Source: CAZYVU01 sp964651435
GTDB taxonomy: Bacteria; Desulfobacterota; Syntrophorhabdia; Syntrophorhabdales; CAYQXL01
Direction: 5' to 3'
Assembly (NCBI GenBank): GCA_964651435.1
Contig: CAZYVU010000004.1
Coordinates: 50,055 to 114,054, forward strand
Length of the DNA stretch: 64,000 bases
Shown here piece after piece: positions 30,226 through 39,234 of this stretch. How positions within the stretch are numbered: position 1 is the stretch's first letter; the number at the start of each line of letters is the position of its first letter. Position numbers and translations under genes: made by a program. The notes beneath the pieces are model-generated. The model was not told the origin of the DNA. It searched no databases and was given only the letters and a program-made list of their open reading frames with translations.

Positions 30226-32278
30226 TGTCCACCTTGTCGTAGTGCGAGAAGTACATGGTGAAGGATGCCCGTCCCTGGGACAGCGACCGGACGTCGGTGG
30301 AGTAACCAAACATCTTTGTCAAAGGGGCGTGGGCCTGGATCACCGTCACCTTTTCCCTCGTCGCGAGCTGGGTGATGTGGCATTTCCTCGCGTTCAGATC
30401 GCTGATGATGTCCCCAAGGAACTCATTGGGCGTCGTTACCATAAGAGACATGATAGGGGACAGCAGGATCGGCTTCGCCGCTGCACAGGCCTTCCGAAAG
30501 GCCTCGTAGGTCGCCATCTTCAGGGTGAGCCTGGCGAAGTCCGGATTGCTGAAAGAAGCATCCCGCACAAGCACCCTCACATCCGTCACGGGGTATCCCT
30601 TGACAATGCCTACGTTCGACGCCTCCATGACCCCTTCCTCAATGGCCTCCAGGTTCGAGAATGCCATGTGTTCTTCCGAAAGCTGGGATACCGTCACCAT
30701 CCCTTCGCCCCTGCCGTTCGGCAGCACGGCGATCGCTATGCTGCCCTTGCAGGGCATGTTGTTGATCTGCTTCTCGAAGGTGTGCTCCACAGAGGCATCG
30801 CCCTCGATGGTCTCCTTGTACACCACCTGGGGTTTTCCGACATGGAGATCGATGCCGTGGTCCTCCCGGATCCGTCGCATGATTACGTCGAGGTGCAGCT
30901 CTCCCATGCCGGAGACGATGGTCTGATATTCGTTGTCATCGGCCCGGAGAACGAAGGTAGGATCCTCTTCGGCTATTCGCCTCAGAATGACGAGCAGCTT
31001 GTCCTGGTCAACATTCCGCCTGGGCTCGACTGCTATCGAAATAACGGGTTGATAGACTTCGATCGCCTCCAGTATGATGGGTCGCGACTTGGCCATCGTG
31101 TGACCTGTCGAGGTCTCTTTGAGGCCCACCAGGCCCACGATGGCCCCCGTCCTTGCCTCCTCGACCCTCTCCTTGTGGTTTGCATGGATCCGGTAGATCC
31201 TCGAAATCTTCTCTTTCTTGCCGAGATTTACGTTCAGAATTTCGTCCCCCACTTTGAGGGTGCCCGAATAGATCCTCGCGTAGACCAGCTTCCTGCCTTC
31301 GTCGAGAACCACTTTAAAGGCCAGGGCCGAAAAATCCTCGTCGTCTTTCGCCTCTCTGCATTCCGCTTCCTCCGTCTGTGGATTCCTCCCCTGAACGGGA
31401 GGCACGTCGAGCGGCGAAGGAAGGTAGCGCACGATCGCGTCGAGAAGGGGTTGGATGCCCTTGTTTCTCAGCGCAGCACCGCACAGCACGGGGACACACT
31501 TGAGGTTCACCGTCCCTTTTCGCACCACGTCGTAAACCACCGATGCATCGATCGCCTCTCCGCCAAGATAGAGTTCCATAAAATGATCGTCAATGAGGGA
31601 GAGCTTCTCGAGGAGTTTTTCCCGGTAATCCCTGGCCTGGTCCTGGTAGTCGGCCGGAATCCCTATCTGCCGGAATGAGGTTCCGAGGCTCTCCTCGTCC
31701 CAAACGAGGGCATCCATCGTAATCAGATCCACAACGCCATAGAATCCATCCTCTCTTCCCAGGGGGATCTGGAGGGGAATGGGATTTCCCCCGAGCTTGT
31801 CGGCCAACGCATCGACAACGGCGAAAAAATCTGACCCTATGCGGTCAAGCTTGTTCACGAAGGCAATGCGGGGGACTTTATACTTGTCGGCCTGGTGCCA
31901 CACGGTCTCGGACTGGGGCTCCACCCCGCCGACGCCGCAAAAAACGGCCACCACGCCGTCAAGGACCCTGAGCGACCGTTCGACCTCTATGGTAAAGTCC
32001 ACATGGCCGGGCGTATCGATGATCTGGATGTCGTGGTTCATCCAGTAGCAGGTCGTCACAGCCGAGGTGATGGTGATCCCCCGTTCCTGCTCCTGAGGCA
32101 GGTAATCCATCACCGCCGTTCCTTCATGCACTTCGCCGATGCGGTGCGTCCTTCCGGTATAGAAAAGGATGCGCTCCGTCACCGTCGTCTTGCCGGCGTC
32201 GATGTGGGCTGCAATACCGATATTGCGTATTTTCTTGAGGCGTAGGGCGTCTTTCTTCACGGCGGTAAAAGTATTCAC
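30212..32278 (-). CDS. Elongation factor G paralogue
   Basis: This 688-aa GTPase has G1 AHIDAGKTTVTERIL, the switch region QERGITITSA, G3 DTPGHVDF and G4 NKLDR, followed by the normal EF-G domains II-V. It would drive ribosome translocation or recycling. It is not next to rpsL, rpsG or tuf but to birA and coaX, and the switch II neighbourhood reads MDYLPQEQERG rather than DWMEQEQERG, so it may be a secondary EF-G. The frame begins with a GTG at 32278; a promoter-like pair overlaps that codon, so a GTG at 32260 could be the real, nearly leaderless, start. Confidence 0.93.
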   Translation of the reverse strand: MNTFTAVKKDALRLKKIRNIGIAAHIDAGKTTVTERILFYTGRTHRIGEVHEGTAVMDYLPQEQERGITITSAVTTCYWMNHDIQIIDTPGHVDFTIEVERSLRVLDGVVAVFCGVGGVEPQSETVWHQADKYKVPRIAFVNKLDRIGSDFFAVVDALADKLGGNPIPLQIPLGREDGFYGVVDLITMDALVWDEESLGTSFRQIGIPADYQDQARDYREKLLEKLSLIDDHFMELYLGGEAIDASVVYDVVRKGTVNLKCVPVLCGAALRNKGIQPLLDAIVRYLPSPLDVPPVQGRNPQTEEAECREAKDDEDFSALAFKVVLDEGRKLVYARIYSGTLKVGDEILNVNLGKKEKISRIYRIHANHKERVEEARTGAIVGLVGLKETSTGHTMAKSRPIILEAIEVYQPVISIAVEPRRNVDQDKLLVILRRIAEEDPTFVLRADDNEYQTIVSGMGELHLDVIMRRIREDHGIDLHVGKPQVVYKETIEGDASVEHTFEKQINNMPCKGSIAIAVLPNGRGEGMVTVSQLSEEHMAFSNLEAIEEGVMEASNVGIVKGYPVTDVRVLVRDASFSNPDFARLTLKMATYEAFRKACAAAKPILLSPIMSLMVTTPNEFLGDIISDLNARKCHITQLATREKVTVIQAHAPLTKMFGYSTDVRSLSQGRASFTMYFSHYDKVDNGQA

Positions 32279-32299
32279 CTATTGGCGCCGAAAAGTCAA
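32270..32299 (-). promoter_or_regulatory. Promoter-like pair overlapping the annotated EF-G start
   Basis: On the minus strand TTGACT (32299-32294) and AATACT (32275-32270) are separated by 18 bases. If real, the transcript begins near 32263, downstream of the GTG at 32278 and about 3 bases before a second in-frame GTG at 32260. Confidence 0.35.
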
Positions 32300-32437
32300 C
32301 ACGTAAGCCATGTTACAGCGGAAGAAAAAGCCATCCTGACAGGCCCATGCACTATGCTGTGCCTCGACAGTCACAATGATGATCATGGGGTACGGTAACC
32401 GATGAAAACCACCTATGCGATGGGCGGGGTCCGGACC

Positions 32438-33202
32438 TCAGAACCTGAGCACAATCCCCTGCTTCAGCGGCCGGACGCGCGGCATCGTAAGAGAGCGCGT
32501 TTCTTTAATGATTTCATCGAGATAAATCGGTTTCATGTGGGTCAAATAGAAGGTCTTGTCTTTGAGGCCGTATCGTTCGATCTGCTCCAGGAGCATGGAG
32601 AGGGTCATGTGGCCGGAAATCCGGGCGAACTTCTCCAGCCTGCTCGGAAAAGACACGTCGGCAATAATGGCTTCGATTCCCGGCTCCTCGCTCGCTCTCT
32701 CCCAGAACCGTTCCGTAGGGCCCGTGTCGGCCGTATACATGAATCCGCGAGAACCTTCCTTGACGACAAAACCGACGGTGAGAACGGTGTGGTTTACCAG
32801 AATGGGCGTTACCGCGAGGCTGTCCAATGCCTCGGTGCGTTCCGCATGCAGGGGCCGGAGCCGAAGGACCGCCTGCGACTCAGAGGGGATAACGGTAAAA
32901 TCAGGCCAGATACGGTCGTTAAAGAGGTGCTGTGTGATGAGGTCCAGTATTCCCCACTCACTAACGAGCTCGATGGTGTAGCGGCCGAGCATCATCAACT
33001 CATCAACAAGGGCGAAGAGGCCCTTGACGTGGTCGATGTGTGTGTGGCTGACGATTACGTGAGTAATCTTCTTAATCTCTTCGTCGGCCAGCACATCGGT
33101 GACGGCGCCGGCGTCGAGAAGGATGGCATCATTGATGAGGAAGGCCGTCGTGCGATAGCGGCCCACGGCGTTTCCGTAGCACCCCAAGACCCGGACGTCC
33201 AT
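32438..33202 (-). CDS. MBL-fold phosphodiesterase-like protein
   Basis: About 254 aa. The metal motif is HTHIDHVKGLFALVD near residue 53, with later ligands in YTADTGPTERFW and THMKP. The arrangement resembles class II cyclic-nucleotide phosphodiesterases of the MBL superfamily. The substrate is not proven. The ATG at 33202 was preferred to an upstream codon because a clear promoter has its -10 box at 33215-33210 overlapping the longer start. No Shine-Dalgarno site is present. It is divergent from the NusG paralogue. Confidence 0.85.
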   Translation of the reverse strand: MDVRVLGCYGNAVGRYRTTAFLINDAILLDAGAVTDVLADEEIKKITHVIVSHTHIDHVKGLFALVDELMMLGRYTIELVSEWGILDLITQHLFNDRIWPDFTVIPSESQAVLRLRPLHAERTEALDSLAVTPILVNHTVLTVGFVVKEGSRGFMYTADTGPTERFWERASEEPGIEAIIADVSFPSRLEKFARISGHMTLSMLLEQIERYGLKDKTFYLTHMKPIYLDEIIKETRSLTMPRVRPLKQGIVLRF

Positions 33203-33209
33203 GCAAACC

Positions 33210-33239
33210 ATTGTAGTGAACAGTCTCTCGCCCTGTCAA
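33210..33239 (-). promoter_or_regulatory. Sigma-70 promoter of the MBL gene
   Basis: On the minus strand TTGACA (33239-33234) and TACAAT (33215-33210) are separated by 18 bases. Only 7 bases lie between the -10 box and the ATG at 33202, so the message should be leaderless or nearly so. Confidence 0.7.
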
Positions 33240-33253
33240 GCCCTTTCGGTCAC

Positions 33254-33281
33254 TTGCAATAGAACGCGATTTCGTTAATAA
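33254..33281 (+). promoter_or_regulatory. Sigma-70 promoter of the NusG-paralogue operon
   Basis: TTGCAA (33254-33259) and TAATAA (33276-33281) are separated by 16 bases. The ATG at 33290 lies 8 bases after the -10 box, and a second ATG follows at 33293. No Shine-Dalgarno sequence is visible. Confidence 0.55.
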
Positions 33282-33289
33282 TACAGCCC

Positions 33290-33787
33290 ATGATGAAATG
33301 GTTTGCCGTTAACACAAAGCCGCGAAACGAAGACCGTGCCGCTCACAATATCGCCCAGGGCGGCTACGAGGTCCTTTCTCCACGGCTGGAAATCAGGAAG
33401 TACAGGGACGGCAGGTTTGTGCCTGTCGTTGAGCCCATGTTTCCGGGATACATTTTCGTCCATTTTGACCCCATCGACGACTTTCACAACATTAAGTACG
33501 CCAGGGGCGTCAAGACAATCGTTCATTTCGGCGAACGGATCGTGGCCCTCGACGATGCCGTCATCAGCTTCTTGCAGGCACGGCTTACCGGGGGCGTCGG
33601 CAAGGTAGAAAGAAAACCCTTGAAACGGGGTGAAAAAATTCTCATTAAGGACGGCCCCTTCAAAGGCCTCAGCGGTGTCTTCGAAAAGGAGCTGGACGGC
33701 AAGGAGCGGGTGGCCATCCTACTCGAGGGCATACAGTTCTCGGCCCGTATGGAGGTGGATCGCGACCTGGTAACAGGGGCCGATTGA
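33290..33787 (+). CDS. NusG/RfaH-type transcription antitermination factor paralogue
   Basis: This 165-aa protein has the NGN domain (KWFAVNTKPRNEDRAAHNI near residue 3, and VEPMFPGYIFVHFD near 47) and a C-terminal KOW domain (GEKILIKDGPFKGLSGVFE near 108). Such specialised NusG paralogues help RNA polymerase through long operons. It is not next to secE, rplK or rpoB, so it is unlikely to be the housekeeping NusG. It heads a plus-strand operon and lies about 21 kb from the start of the polysaccharide cluster, a typical target of RfaH-like factors; that link is inference. Confidence 0.88.
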   Translation: MMKWFAVNTKPRNEDRAAHNIAQGGYEVLSPRLEIRKYRDGRFVPVVEPMFPGYIFVHFDPIDDFHNIKYARGVKTIVHFGERIVALDDAVISFLQARLTGGVGKVERKPLKRGEKILIKDGPFKGLSGVFEKELDGKERVAILLEGIQFSARMEVDRDLVTGAD

Positions 33788-33790
33788 TCC

Positions 33791-35212
33791 GTGAGAAGCA
33801 GAATCATCATTAGTCTTGTCATTGGCGCCATCTGGTTTGGTTTTGCCGGGTTCAAACTTAAGCACTACTATCTGCCCCCGGCTGAGGCCACCTATGTGTC
33901 CCAGGCCTACAGGGAGAAGGTGGGCGTGAACGAGTACAATTACGGTATCTACATGAGGGACACGCGCATAGGCCACATGAAGCGCATGCTCGTGCCCACG
34001 GACAAAGGCGTGAAGATTTTCGAGGAAGGCATTATGCGGATGAGCTTTCTCGGAGAAAAGAAAGAGCTTCGCATGAACCTTTACAGCGATCTCGACAAGG
34101 ATTTTCGTCTCATTGCCTTCGTTCTGCAGGTCCTTTCCGATACGGAAGACCTGACGATCCGCGGCGAGATGGCGGGCAACACCCTTGTGGTTTCCGCCAT
34201 CACCAAGGACGGAAAAACGGCCCATTCCATTCCCATGACAGAGAGGCCCCTTATCCCGTCGGCCATCGTTCCCTTTCTCGTCAAGTCGGGGTACGGCGGC
34301 AAAACAAGCCTGAGGCTTCCCGTCTTTGACCCTTCGATCCTGGGCCGGTACGACGCCGAGGTTGTGCTCGTCGGTTGGGAGAGGATAACCGTTGACAATG
34401 AGGAGGTACGGGCCTTTCACGCCAAGACCCTTTTCAAGGGCATCGAGCTCCACGCCTGGATCGACGAGTCGGGAGGCATCGTCAAAGAAGTGAGCCCCAT
34501 CGGAATCGTCGTGCAAAAGGAGCGGCCGGGCAGGGAGGCAGACTACCTCGACGTCAACCTTCTGGCCTCGGTGGAGACGACAGGATCAGTCACCGACCCC
34601 CGGAACGCGTCCTACATGAAGGCCGAGCTGACCGGTTCAGAGGACCTCCTCAAGGTGGTGGGCCGATATCAGCGGCTTACGGGGAACGCCTTCGAGATCG
34701 AGCGCGGGCAGCTCCCGCAGGTTTCCCTTGACCCCTCGTCGCACCTGGCGCCAACGCCTTTCATCAATAGCGACGATACGGCCATACGGGCGGCCATCCC
34801 CAAGATCGTGGCATCGAAGACAAGGCCGGTGGACAAGGCCGGCGCGCTGATGAACTGGGTGCACGCCAACATGCGAAAGGCACCCGCCTTTTCTGTGCCC
34901 GTGGCCTCCGACGTGTTCAGAAAGCGCGTCGGCGACTGCAACGAGCATGCCGTCCTCTTCGCCGCCATGGCACGGGCCGCCGGGATACCCTGTGCCATCG
35001 CCTCCGGCATGGTCTTCAACGACGGTCACTTCTACTACCACGCCTGGAACATCATATTCGTCGACGGTAGGTGGACGGACGTCGATGCCACCTTCGGCCA
35101 GCTTCCCGCCGATGCCACCCACGTAATCTTGGCCCTCGGCGACATAACGGAGGGCATCGAGGTGCTGCAGTTTGTCCGGAAATCGGCCGTCCGCATCGTG
35201 GAGGCCCGGTGA
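33791..35212 (+). CDS. Membrane-anchored transglutaminase-like protein
   Basis: This 473-aa protein starts at a GTG 4 bases after the previous stop. A single hydrophobic segment (residues 4-22) anchors it, with the rest outside the membrane. The transglutaminase-like core has the catalytic Cys in GDCNEHAVLFAAMARAAGIPC (near residue 378), the His in YYHAWNIIFVDGRW and the Asp in TDVDATFG. Such proteins may cut or cross-link peptides. Its 3' end overlaps the ABC ATPase gene by 4 bases, so the two are coupled. Confidence 0.88.
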   Translation: MRSRIIISLVIGAIWFGFAGFKLKHYYLPPAEATYVSQAYREKVGVNEYNYGIYMRDTRIGHMKRMLVPTDKGVKIFEEGIMRMSFLGEKKELRMNLYSDLDKDFRLIAFVLQVLSDTEDLTIRGEMAGNTLVVSAITKDGKTAHSIPMTERPLIPSAIVPFLVKSGYGGKTSLRLPVFDPSILGRYDAEVVLVGWERITVDNEEVRAFHAKTLFKGIELHAWIDESGGIVKEVSPIGIVVQKERPGREADYLDVNLLASVETTGSVTDPRNASYMKAELTGSEDLLKVVGRYQRLTGNAFEIERGQLPQVSLDPSSHLAPTPFINSDDTAIRAAIPKIVASKTRPVDKAGALMNWVHANMRKAPAFSVPVASDVFRKRVGDCNEHAVLFAAMARAAGIPCAIASGMVFNDGHFYYHAWNIIFVDGRWTDVDATFGQLPADATHVILALGDITEGIEVLQFVRKSAVRIVEAR

Positions 35213-35919
35213 TCAGGTGTGTCGAACTCAGCAAATTCTATGGCACCGTGCGGGCCCTCGACTCCCTGAGCCTGTCCCTGGAGAGGGGCGAGATCTACGG
35301 CCTTATAGGGCCGAACGGTGCGGGTAAAACAACAACGATGAAGCTTATCGTCGGGCTCCTCAAACCGTCCCAGGGCCGCATTTTCATTCATGGCATCGAC
35401 ATGGCCAAGGATCCGCTGGGGGCCAAGAGGAGGATCGGCTACATTCCCGACGAGCCATTTCTCTATGAACGCCTGACGCCTTCTGAGCTTATCGACCTGA
35501 AGGGAAGCCTTTTTGACATGGAAGAGGCCCGGACAGAGGAGAGAAAGGCCAGGCTTCTGGATATGGTCGGCATGTTGGAGCACAGGGACGCACTCATTGA
35601 GGGTTTTTCCCTGGGCATGAAGCAGAGGGTCGCCATCGCCGTAGCCCTCCTGCCGGAGCCCGACGTGATTGTCGTCGACGAGCCCCTTGTCGGCCTCGAC
35701 CCGAGAGGCATGAAGCGGGTAAAGGACATCTTTCTCCATCTGGCGCAGAAGGGAACCACCGTGCTCATCTCCACCCATATGCTCAACGTGGTGGAAGAGC
35801 TGGCCCACCGGATAGGCGTTCTCGACCGGGGCAGGCTGGTGGCAGAGGGTCCGTTGGACGATCTAAGAGGGAGTGAGGACGTGAAGCTCGAGACGGTTTT
35901 CTTCAGGCTTTTCTCCTGA
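35209..35919 (+). CDS. ABC transporter ATP-binding protein
   Basis: About 236 aa. Walker A is GPNGAGKTTT (near residue 38), the signature is SLGMKQR and Walker B is VIVVDEPLVGLD. The architecture is that of ABC-2-type export ATPases. The GTG at 35209 overlaps the preceding stop (GTGA), and the sequence IRCVELSKFYGTVRALD fits a normal N-terminus. The permease is probably the membrane protein encoded 6 bases downstream. Confidence 0.92.
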   Translation: MIRCVELSKFYGTVRALDSLSLSLERGEIYGLIGPNGAGKTTTMKLIVGLLKPSQGRIFIHGIDMAKDPLGAKRRIGYIPDEPFLYERLTPSELIDLKGSLFDMEEARTEERKARLLDMVGMLEHRDALIEGFSLGMKQRVAIAVALLPEPDVIVVDEPLVGLDPRGMKRVKDIFLHLAQKGTTVLISTHMLNVVEELAHRIGVLDRGRLVAEGPLDDLRGSEDVKLETVFFRLFS

Positions 35920-35925
35920 AAGGCC

Positions 35926-37599
35926 ATGAAATACGTAAAGACATACCTGCGCTTTCGGCTCCTCATGGTCCGCCACGGTCTTCGCCTGCACGGAAAGGAA
36001 CTGTGGGGGTATGTGGGATTCCTCGGCTTTTTTCTCTTCGTCTCGACGAGCCTTTTTCTCCTTCTTCTCAAGGTCTTCCGCTTTTTCCGGTCCTTCGAAA
36101 TCGTCGGCGATCTGGTCATCATGAAGCTCCTGGCAACGATCTTTTTCGTATTCTTCATCTTTCTCGTTTTGAGCAACATTAACAGTATTGTAAAATGGTT
36201 CTTCACCAAAGAGGATCTGCCATTCGTTCTGACAAACCCGGTATCCGACGGGGCGTTTTTCGTCACCCGAAGCCTCGAAGCCCTCTTTGAATCCTCCTGG
36301 GCCTTTCTCTTCTTTGCCGTGCCCGTTCTGCTCGCGTACTACGGGGCTGTCGAGAGGCTCACGGCCGGCGCAGCTCTTTCCTTCCTTCTCCTCATTCCTT
36401 TTGTGCTCATCCCCCACGGCATTGCCTTTCTTCTCGTCATTCTCCTGTCCCGGTTTCTCTCGCCCCGCATCATCAAGAATACCTTCACCGTCCTTTCGCT
36501 GCTCCTCATGGGCCTTCTCATAACCATCTTCCGGGCCATCCAGATTGAAAGGCTGACGCGACCGGAGAGCTTTGCCCAGCTTTACGAATACATGCGTTTT
36601 CTCGCACTGCCCTCTCACCCTTTTATCCCCACAAACCCGTTCCTGGAAGCCGTCACCTACCCCATCAAGCGGGGCAGCCCGGCGCTCCTCGCCGCCGACC
36701 TCGGCTTCTTTCTATCCACCGCCGCCCTTGTCCTCGTTTTGTCGTACTGGTGCCATCATTTTTTCTACGTGCAGTGCTACACCAACGTTCGGGCCGCATC
36801 TGGAAGGGTGAGGCACGACGTGCTCAAACGGCTCTTCGCGTTCCTGCCCCTGCGGACAAAGAACTTCTTCCTCAAAGACCTGAAAAACATCCAGCGGGAT
36901 CCCAAAGAGTGGTCGCAGGTCTTCCTCATCCTGGCCCTCATCGTTGTTTATGTGTACAATTTCAAGCTCTTTCCCAGGGACCGGTCACCACTGCCAACGA
37001 TCTTTTTGGAGAGCGTGCTGGCCTTTCTCAACATGGGGCTTCTCACCTTTGTCATTGCTGCCATATCGGTCCGCTTTGTTTACCCGGCCTTCCAGCTCGA
37101 GGGGAGGCCCTTCTGGTTCATACTCTCGGCTCCTGTGACCCCTCGCGAAATGTGCAGGAAAAAACTTGGTCTTTTTATCCCTCCCGTCCTGGTGCTGGCC
37201 CTCATCCTCAACTACCTTTCAAACAGGTACATGTCACCGCCGCCTTTTCTCTTCTACCTATCCTTCGGATACATTCTTCTCGTCTCCTTCGTGTCTCCCC
37301 TTGCGGCCCTTTATCTCGGCACAAGGAAGATAGACTTCCATGAGACGCCAAACCCTTACGGCGGCATGGGCGGCATCACCGCCATGCTGGCCATGCTCTC
37401 TTACGCCGCAGTCAGTCTGGGACTCATGGCGTGGTCGTCGTCGTCGCTCCTGTTTTTCGTGCAAAGGAAAATCATGGTACCCTTTTCCGTACAGATGCGT
37501 GCAGCGGCCGTCTATCTCCTCATTGCCGCCGGTTCCCTGCTTCTCATGCGGTTTCTCTTTCGTGGGACGATACGGAACCTCGAAAATATTGAACTTTAG
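35926..37599 (+). CDS. Large multi-spanning membrane protein, putative ABC exporter permease
   Basis: This 557-aa protein has about a dozen hydrophobic segments and basic loops (such as RLHGKELWGYVG and FLKDLKNIQRDPKEWSQ). I do not recognise a named family. Its position directly after an ABC ATPase gene suggests the membrane half of an ABC-2-like exporter. The cargo is unknown. The C-terminus ends ENIEL at 37597-37599 (TAG), and the same reading frame runs on without a second stop into hflX. Confidence 0.7.
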   Translation: MKYVKTYLRFRLLMVRHGLRLHGKELWGYVGFLGFFLFVSTSLFLLLLKVFRFFRSFEIVGDLVIMKLLATIFFVFFIFLVLSNINSIVKWFFTKEDLPFVLTNPVSDGAFFVTRSLEALFESSWAFLFFAVPVLLAYYGAVERLTAGAALSFLLLIPFVLIPHGIAFLLVILLSRFLSPRIIKNTFTVLSLLLMGLLITIFRAIQIERLTRPESFAQLYEYMRFLALPSHPFIPTNPFLEAVTYPIKRGSPALLAADLGFFLSTAALVLVLSYWCHHFFYVQCYTNVRAASGRVRHDVLKRLFAFLPLRTKNFFLKDLKNIQRDPKEWSQVFLILALIVVYVYNFKLFPRDRSPLPTIFLESVLAFLNMGLLTFVIAAISVRFVYPAFQLEGRPFWFILSAPVTPREMCRKKLGLFIPPVLVLALILNYLSNRYMSPPPFLFYLSFGYILLVSFVSPLAALYLGTRKIDFHETPNPYGGMGGITAMLAMLSYAAVSLGLMAWSSSSLLFFVQRKIMVPFSVQMRAAAVYLLIAAGSLLLMRFLFRGTIRNLENIEL

Positions 37600-37608
37600 G
37601 GTAGAACT

Positions 37609-39234
37609 ATAGAACTTTACGGCAATACGGAAGGATTAGGCCACCTCATCCGGAGGCGCCTCGAAAATCTCTACCGGAAACGCGTCGAGCCCAAGGACGT
37701 CGTCACCGCCGACCTTTCGCGGACGATCCTCGACCTGTCAAAAGAAATATCCCGTCAGGTTGGCCTCCTCATCAACCGACGGGGCTTGGTGGATTACGTC
37801 ATCATCGGAGACCACGGGCGGATCCGCCTGCCCAGGCTTGCCACGGAGCGCGTCGGAAGGGCACGTTTTCGCGGCATACGGTTCATCCATACCCACCTCG
37901 GCGGCGAACTCCTGTCCAGGGAAGACCTGACGGACCTCGCCACGCTCCAGCTCGACCTCGTGGCCGTCATAACCGAACGTCGGGGTGAGGCGGGCCCCAT
38001 AGTTCACATCGGCCATCTCATTCCGCCAAACCCCCAGGGCAGGCTCTGGGACTTCGTGGGCCCCTTGAACGTCCACGACCTCGACCTCCACTTCACGGGC
38101 TTTATTACCGAGCTGGAGGCCGAATTCGTGAGGGAGCGGGGCCGCTCGTGGGACCTCGACACAACCGGGGACCGATGCATCCTCGTCGGCGTCTTCCCGC
38201 CCGACAGCCGGGACATGCCGGAGGAACGGATGTCGGAGTTGGCCGACCTTTGCCGCTCCGCAGGGCTTACGGTCGTTGATTCTCTGGTTCAGAAGCCGAA
38301 GGAGCTGCACCGGCAGTATCTGCTGGGAAAGGGAAAAATGGAGGAGATCGTTATCCGTTCGCAGCAGCTCGGTGTCGACCTCCTCGTTTTCGACAGGGGC
38401 CTTTCGCCGGGTCAGATGCTGAGCATCGCAACGCTGACGGAAATGCGGGTTGTGGACCGCAACCAGCTTATCCTCGACATCTTCGCAGCGAGGGCACAGA
38501 CCAGCGAGGCCAAACTACAGGTGGAGCTTGCCCAGCTCAAATACATCCTGCCCCGGCTGGCGGAAAAGAACACGGCATTCTCCCGGCTTACCGGCGGCAT
38601 CGGTGCCAGGGGGCCCGGCGAGACAAAGCTGGAAGTCGACCGCAGAAGGGTTCGTGACAAGATCCGGTTTTTGGAAGGAAAACTGGACGATGTGCGGAAG
38701 GTGAGGGACAAGAAGCGCGAGAGACGGCGGGCATCGCAGATTCCCATCGTCTCCATAGTGGGCTATACGAACTCGGGCAAATCAACGCTCATCAACCTGC
38801 TCACGAAGAGCACCGTCGAGGTCGAGGACAAACCGTTCAGCACCCTTACGCCCACCACCCGGCTCATCAAGTATCCGGAACGGAAAAATATCATCCTTAC
38901 CGACACGGTGGGGTTCATCAAGGACCTGCCGGCCGTGCTGGTCCGGGCCTTCATGGCCACCCTGGAGGAGCTCGATGACGCCCGCATGCTTCTGCACCTG
39001 GCCGACCTGAGCCATCCCGATTTCGAGGAGCGGATCGAGGCCGTTGACGCCATTCTGAAAGACCTCAACCTGGGCGACAAGAAAGGGTGCCTTGTCTTCA
39101 ACAAGGTCGACCGGGTCGAAAAGGCCTTTGCCGAACGCATGGAACACCGGTTTCAGGCGCTTTCCATCTCCTGCCTTACCCGGGAGGGAATCGACCGCCT
39201 CATTGCCACCCTCGATGGAGAGCTGCAGGCTTAG
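37609..39234 (+). CDS. hflX: GTPase HflX, apparently with a non-standard start codon
   Basis: The G domain has G1 GYTNSGKST, G3 DTVGFIKDLP and G4 NKVD; the HflX domain has PKELHRQYLLGKGKMEEI and GPGETKLEVDRRRVRDKI. HflX is a ribosome-splitting GTPase. Family-like N-terminal sequence (YGNTEGLGHLIRRRLENLY, RKRVEPKDVV) is encoded from 37615 onward, well before the first GTG at 37786, but no ATG, GTG or TTG lies in frame between the previous gene's TAG (37597) and 37786. An ATA at 37609 sits about 7 bases after AGGG and would give 541 aa. A GTG start at 37786 would give 482 aa and drop conserved residues. Confidence 0.85.
   Translation: MELYGNTEGLGHLIRRRLENLYRKRVEPKDVVTADLSRTILDLSKEISRQVGLLINRRGLVDYVIIGDHGRIRLPRLATERVGRARFRGIRFIHTHLGGELLSREDLTDLATLQLDLVAVITERRGEAGPIVHIGHLIPPNPQGRLWDFVGPLNVHDLDLHFTGFITELEAEFVRERGRSWDLDTTGDRCILVGVFPPDSRDMPEERMSELADLCRSAGLTVVDSLVQKPKELHRQYLLGKGKMEEIVIRSQQLGVDLLVFDRGLSPGQMLSIATLTEMRVVDRNQLILDIFAARAQTSEAKLQVELAQLKYILPRLAEKNTAFSRLTGGIGARGPGETKLEVDRRRVRDKIRFLEGKLDDVRKVRDKKRERRRASQIPIVSIVGYTNSGKSTLINLLTKSTVEVEDKPFSTLTPTTRLIKYPERKNIILTDTVGFIKDLPAVLVRAFMATLEELDDARMLLHLADLSHPDFEERIEAVDAILKDLNLGDKKGCLVFNKVDRVEKAFAERMEHRFQALSISCLTREGIDRLIATLDGELQA

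Noticed and set aside
35926..39234. Permease and hflX as a single gene split by an artefactual TAG
   Set aside because: The permease ends at a sensible length, HflX has its own conserved N-terminus immediately after, and such a fusion is not known to me. Readthrough remains only an alternative in the finding.
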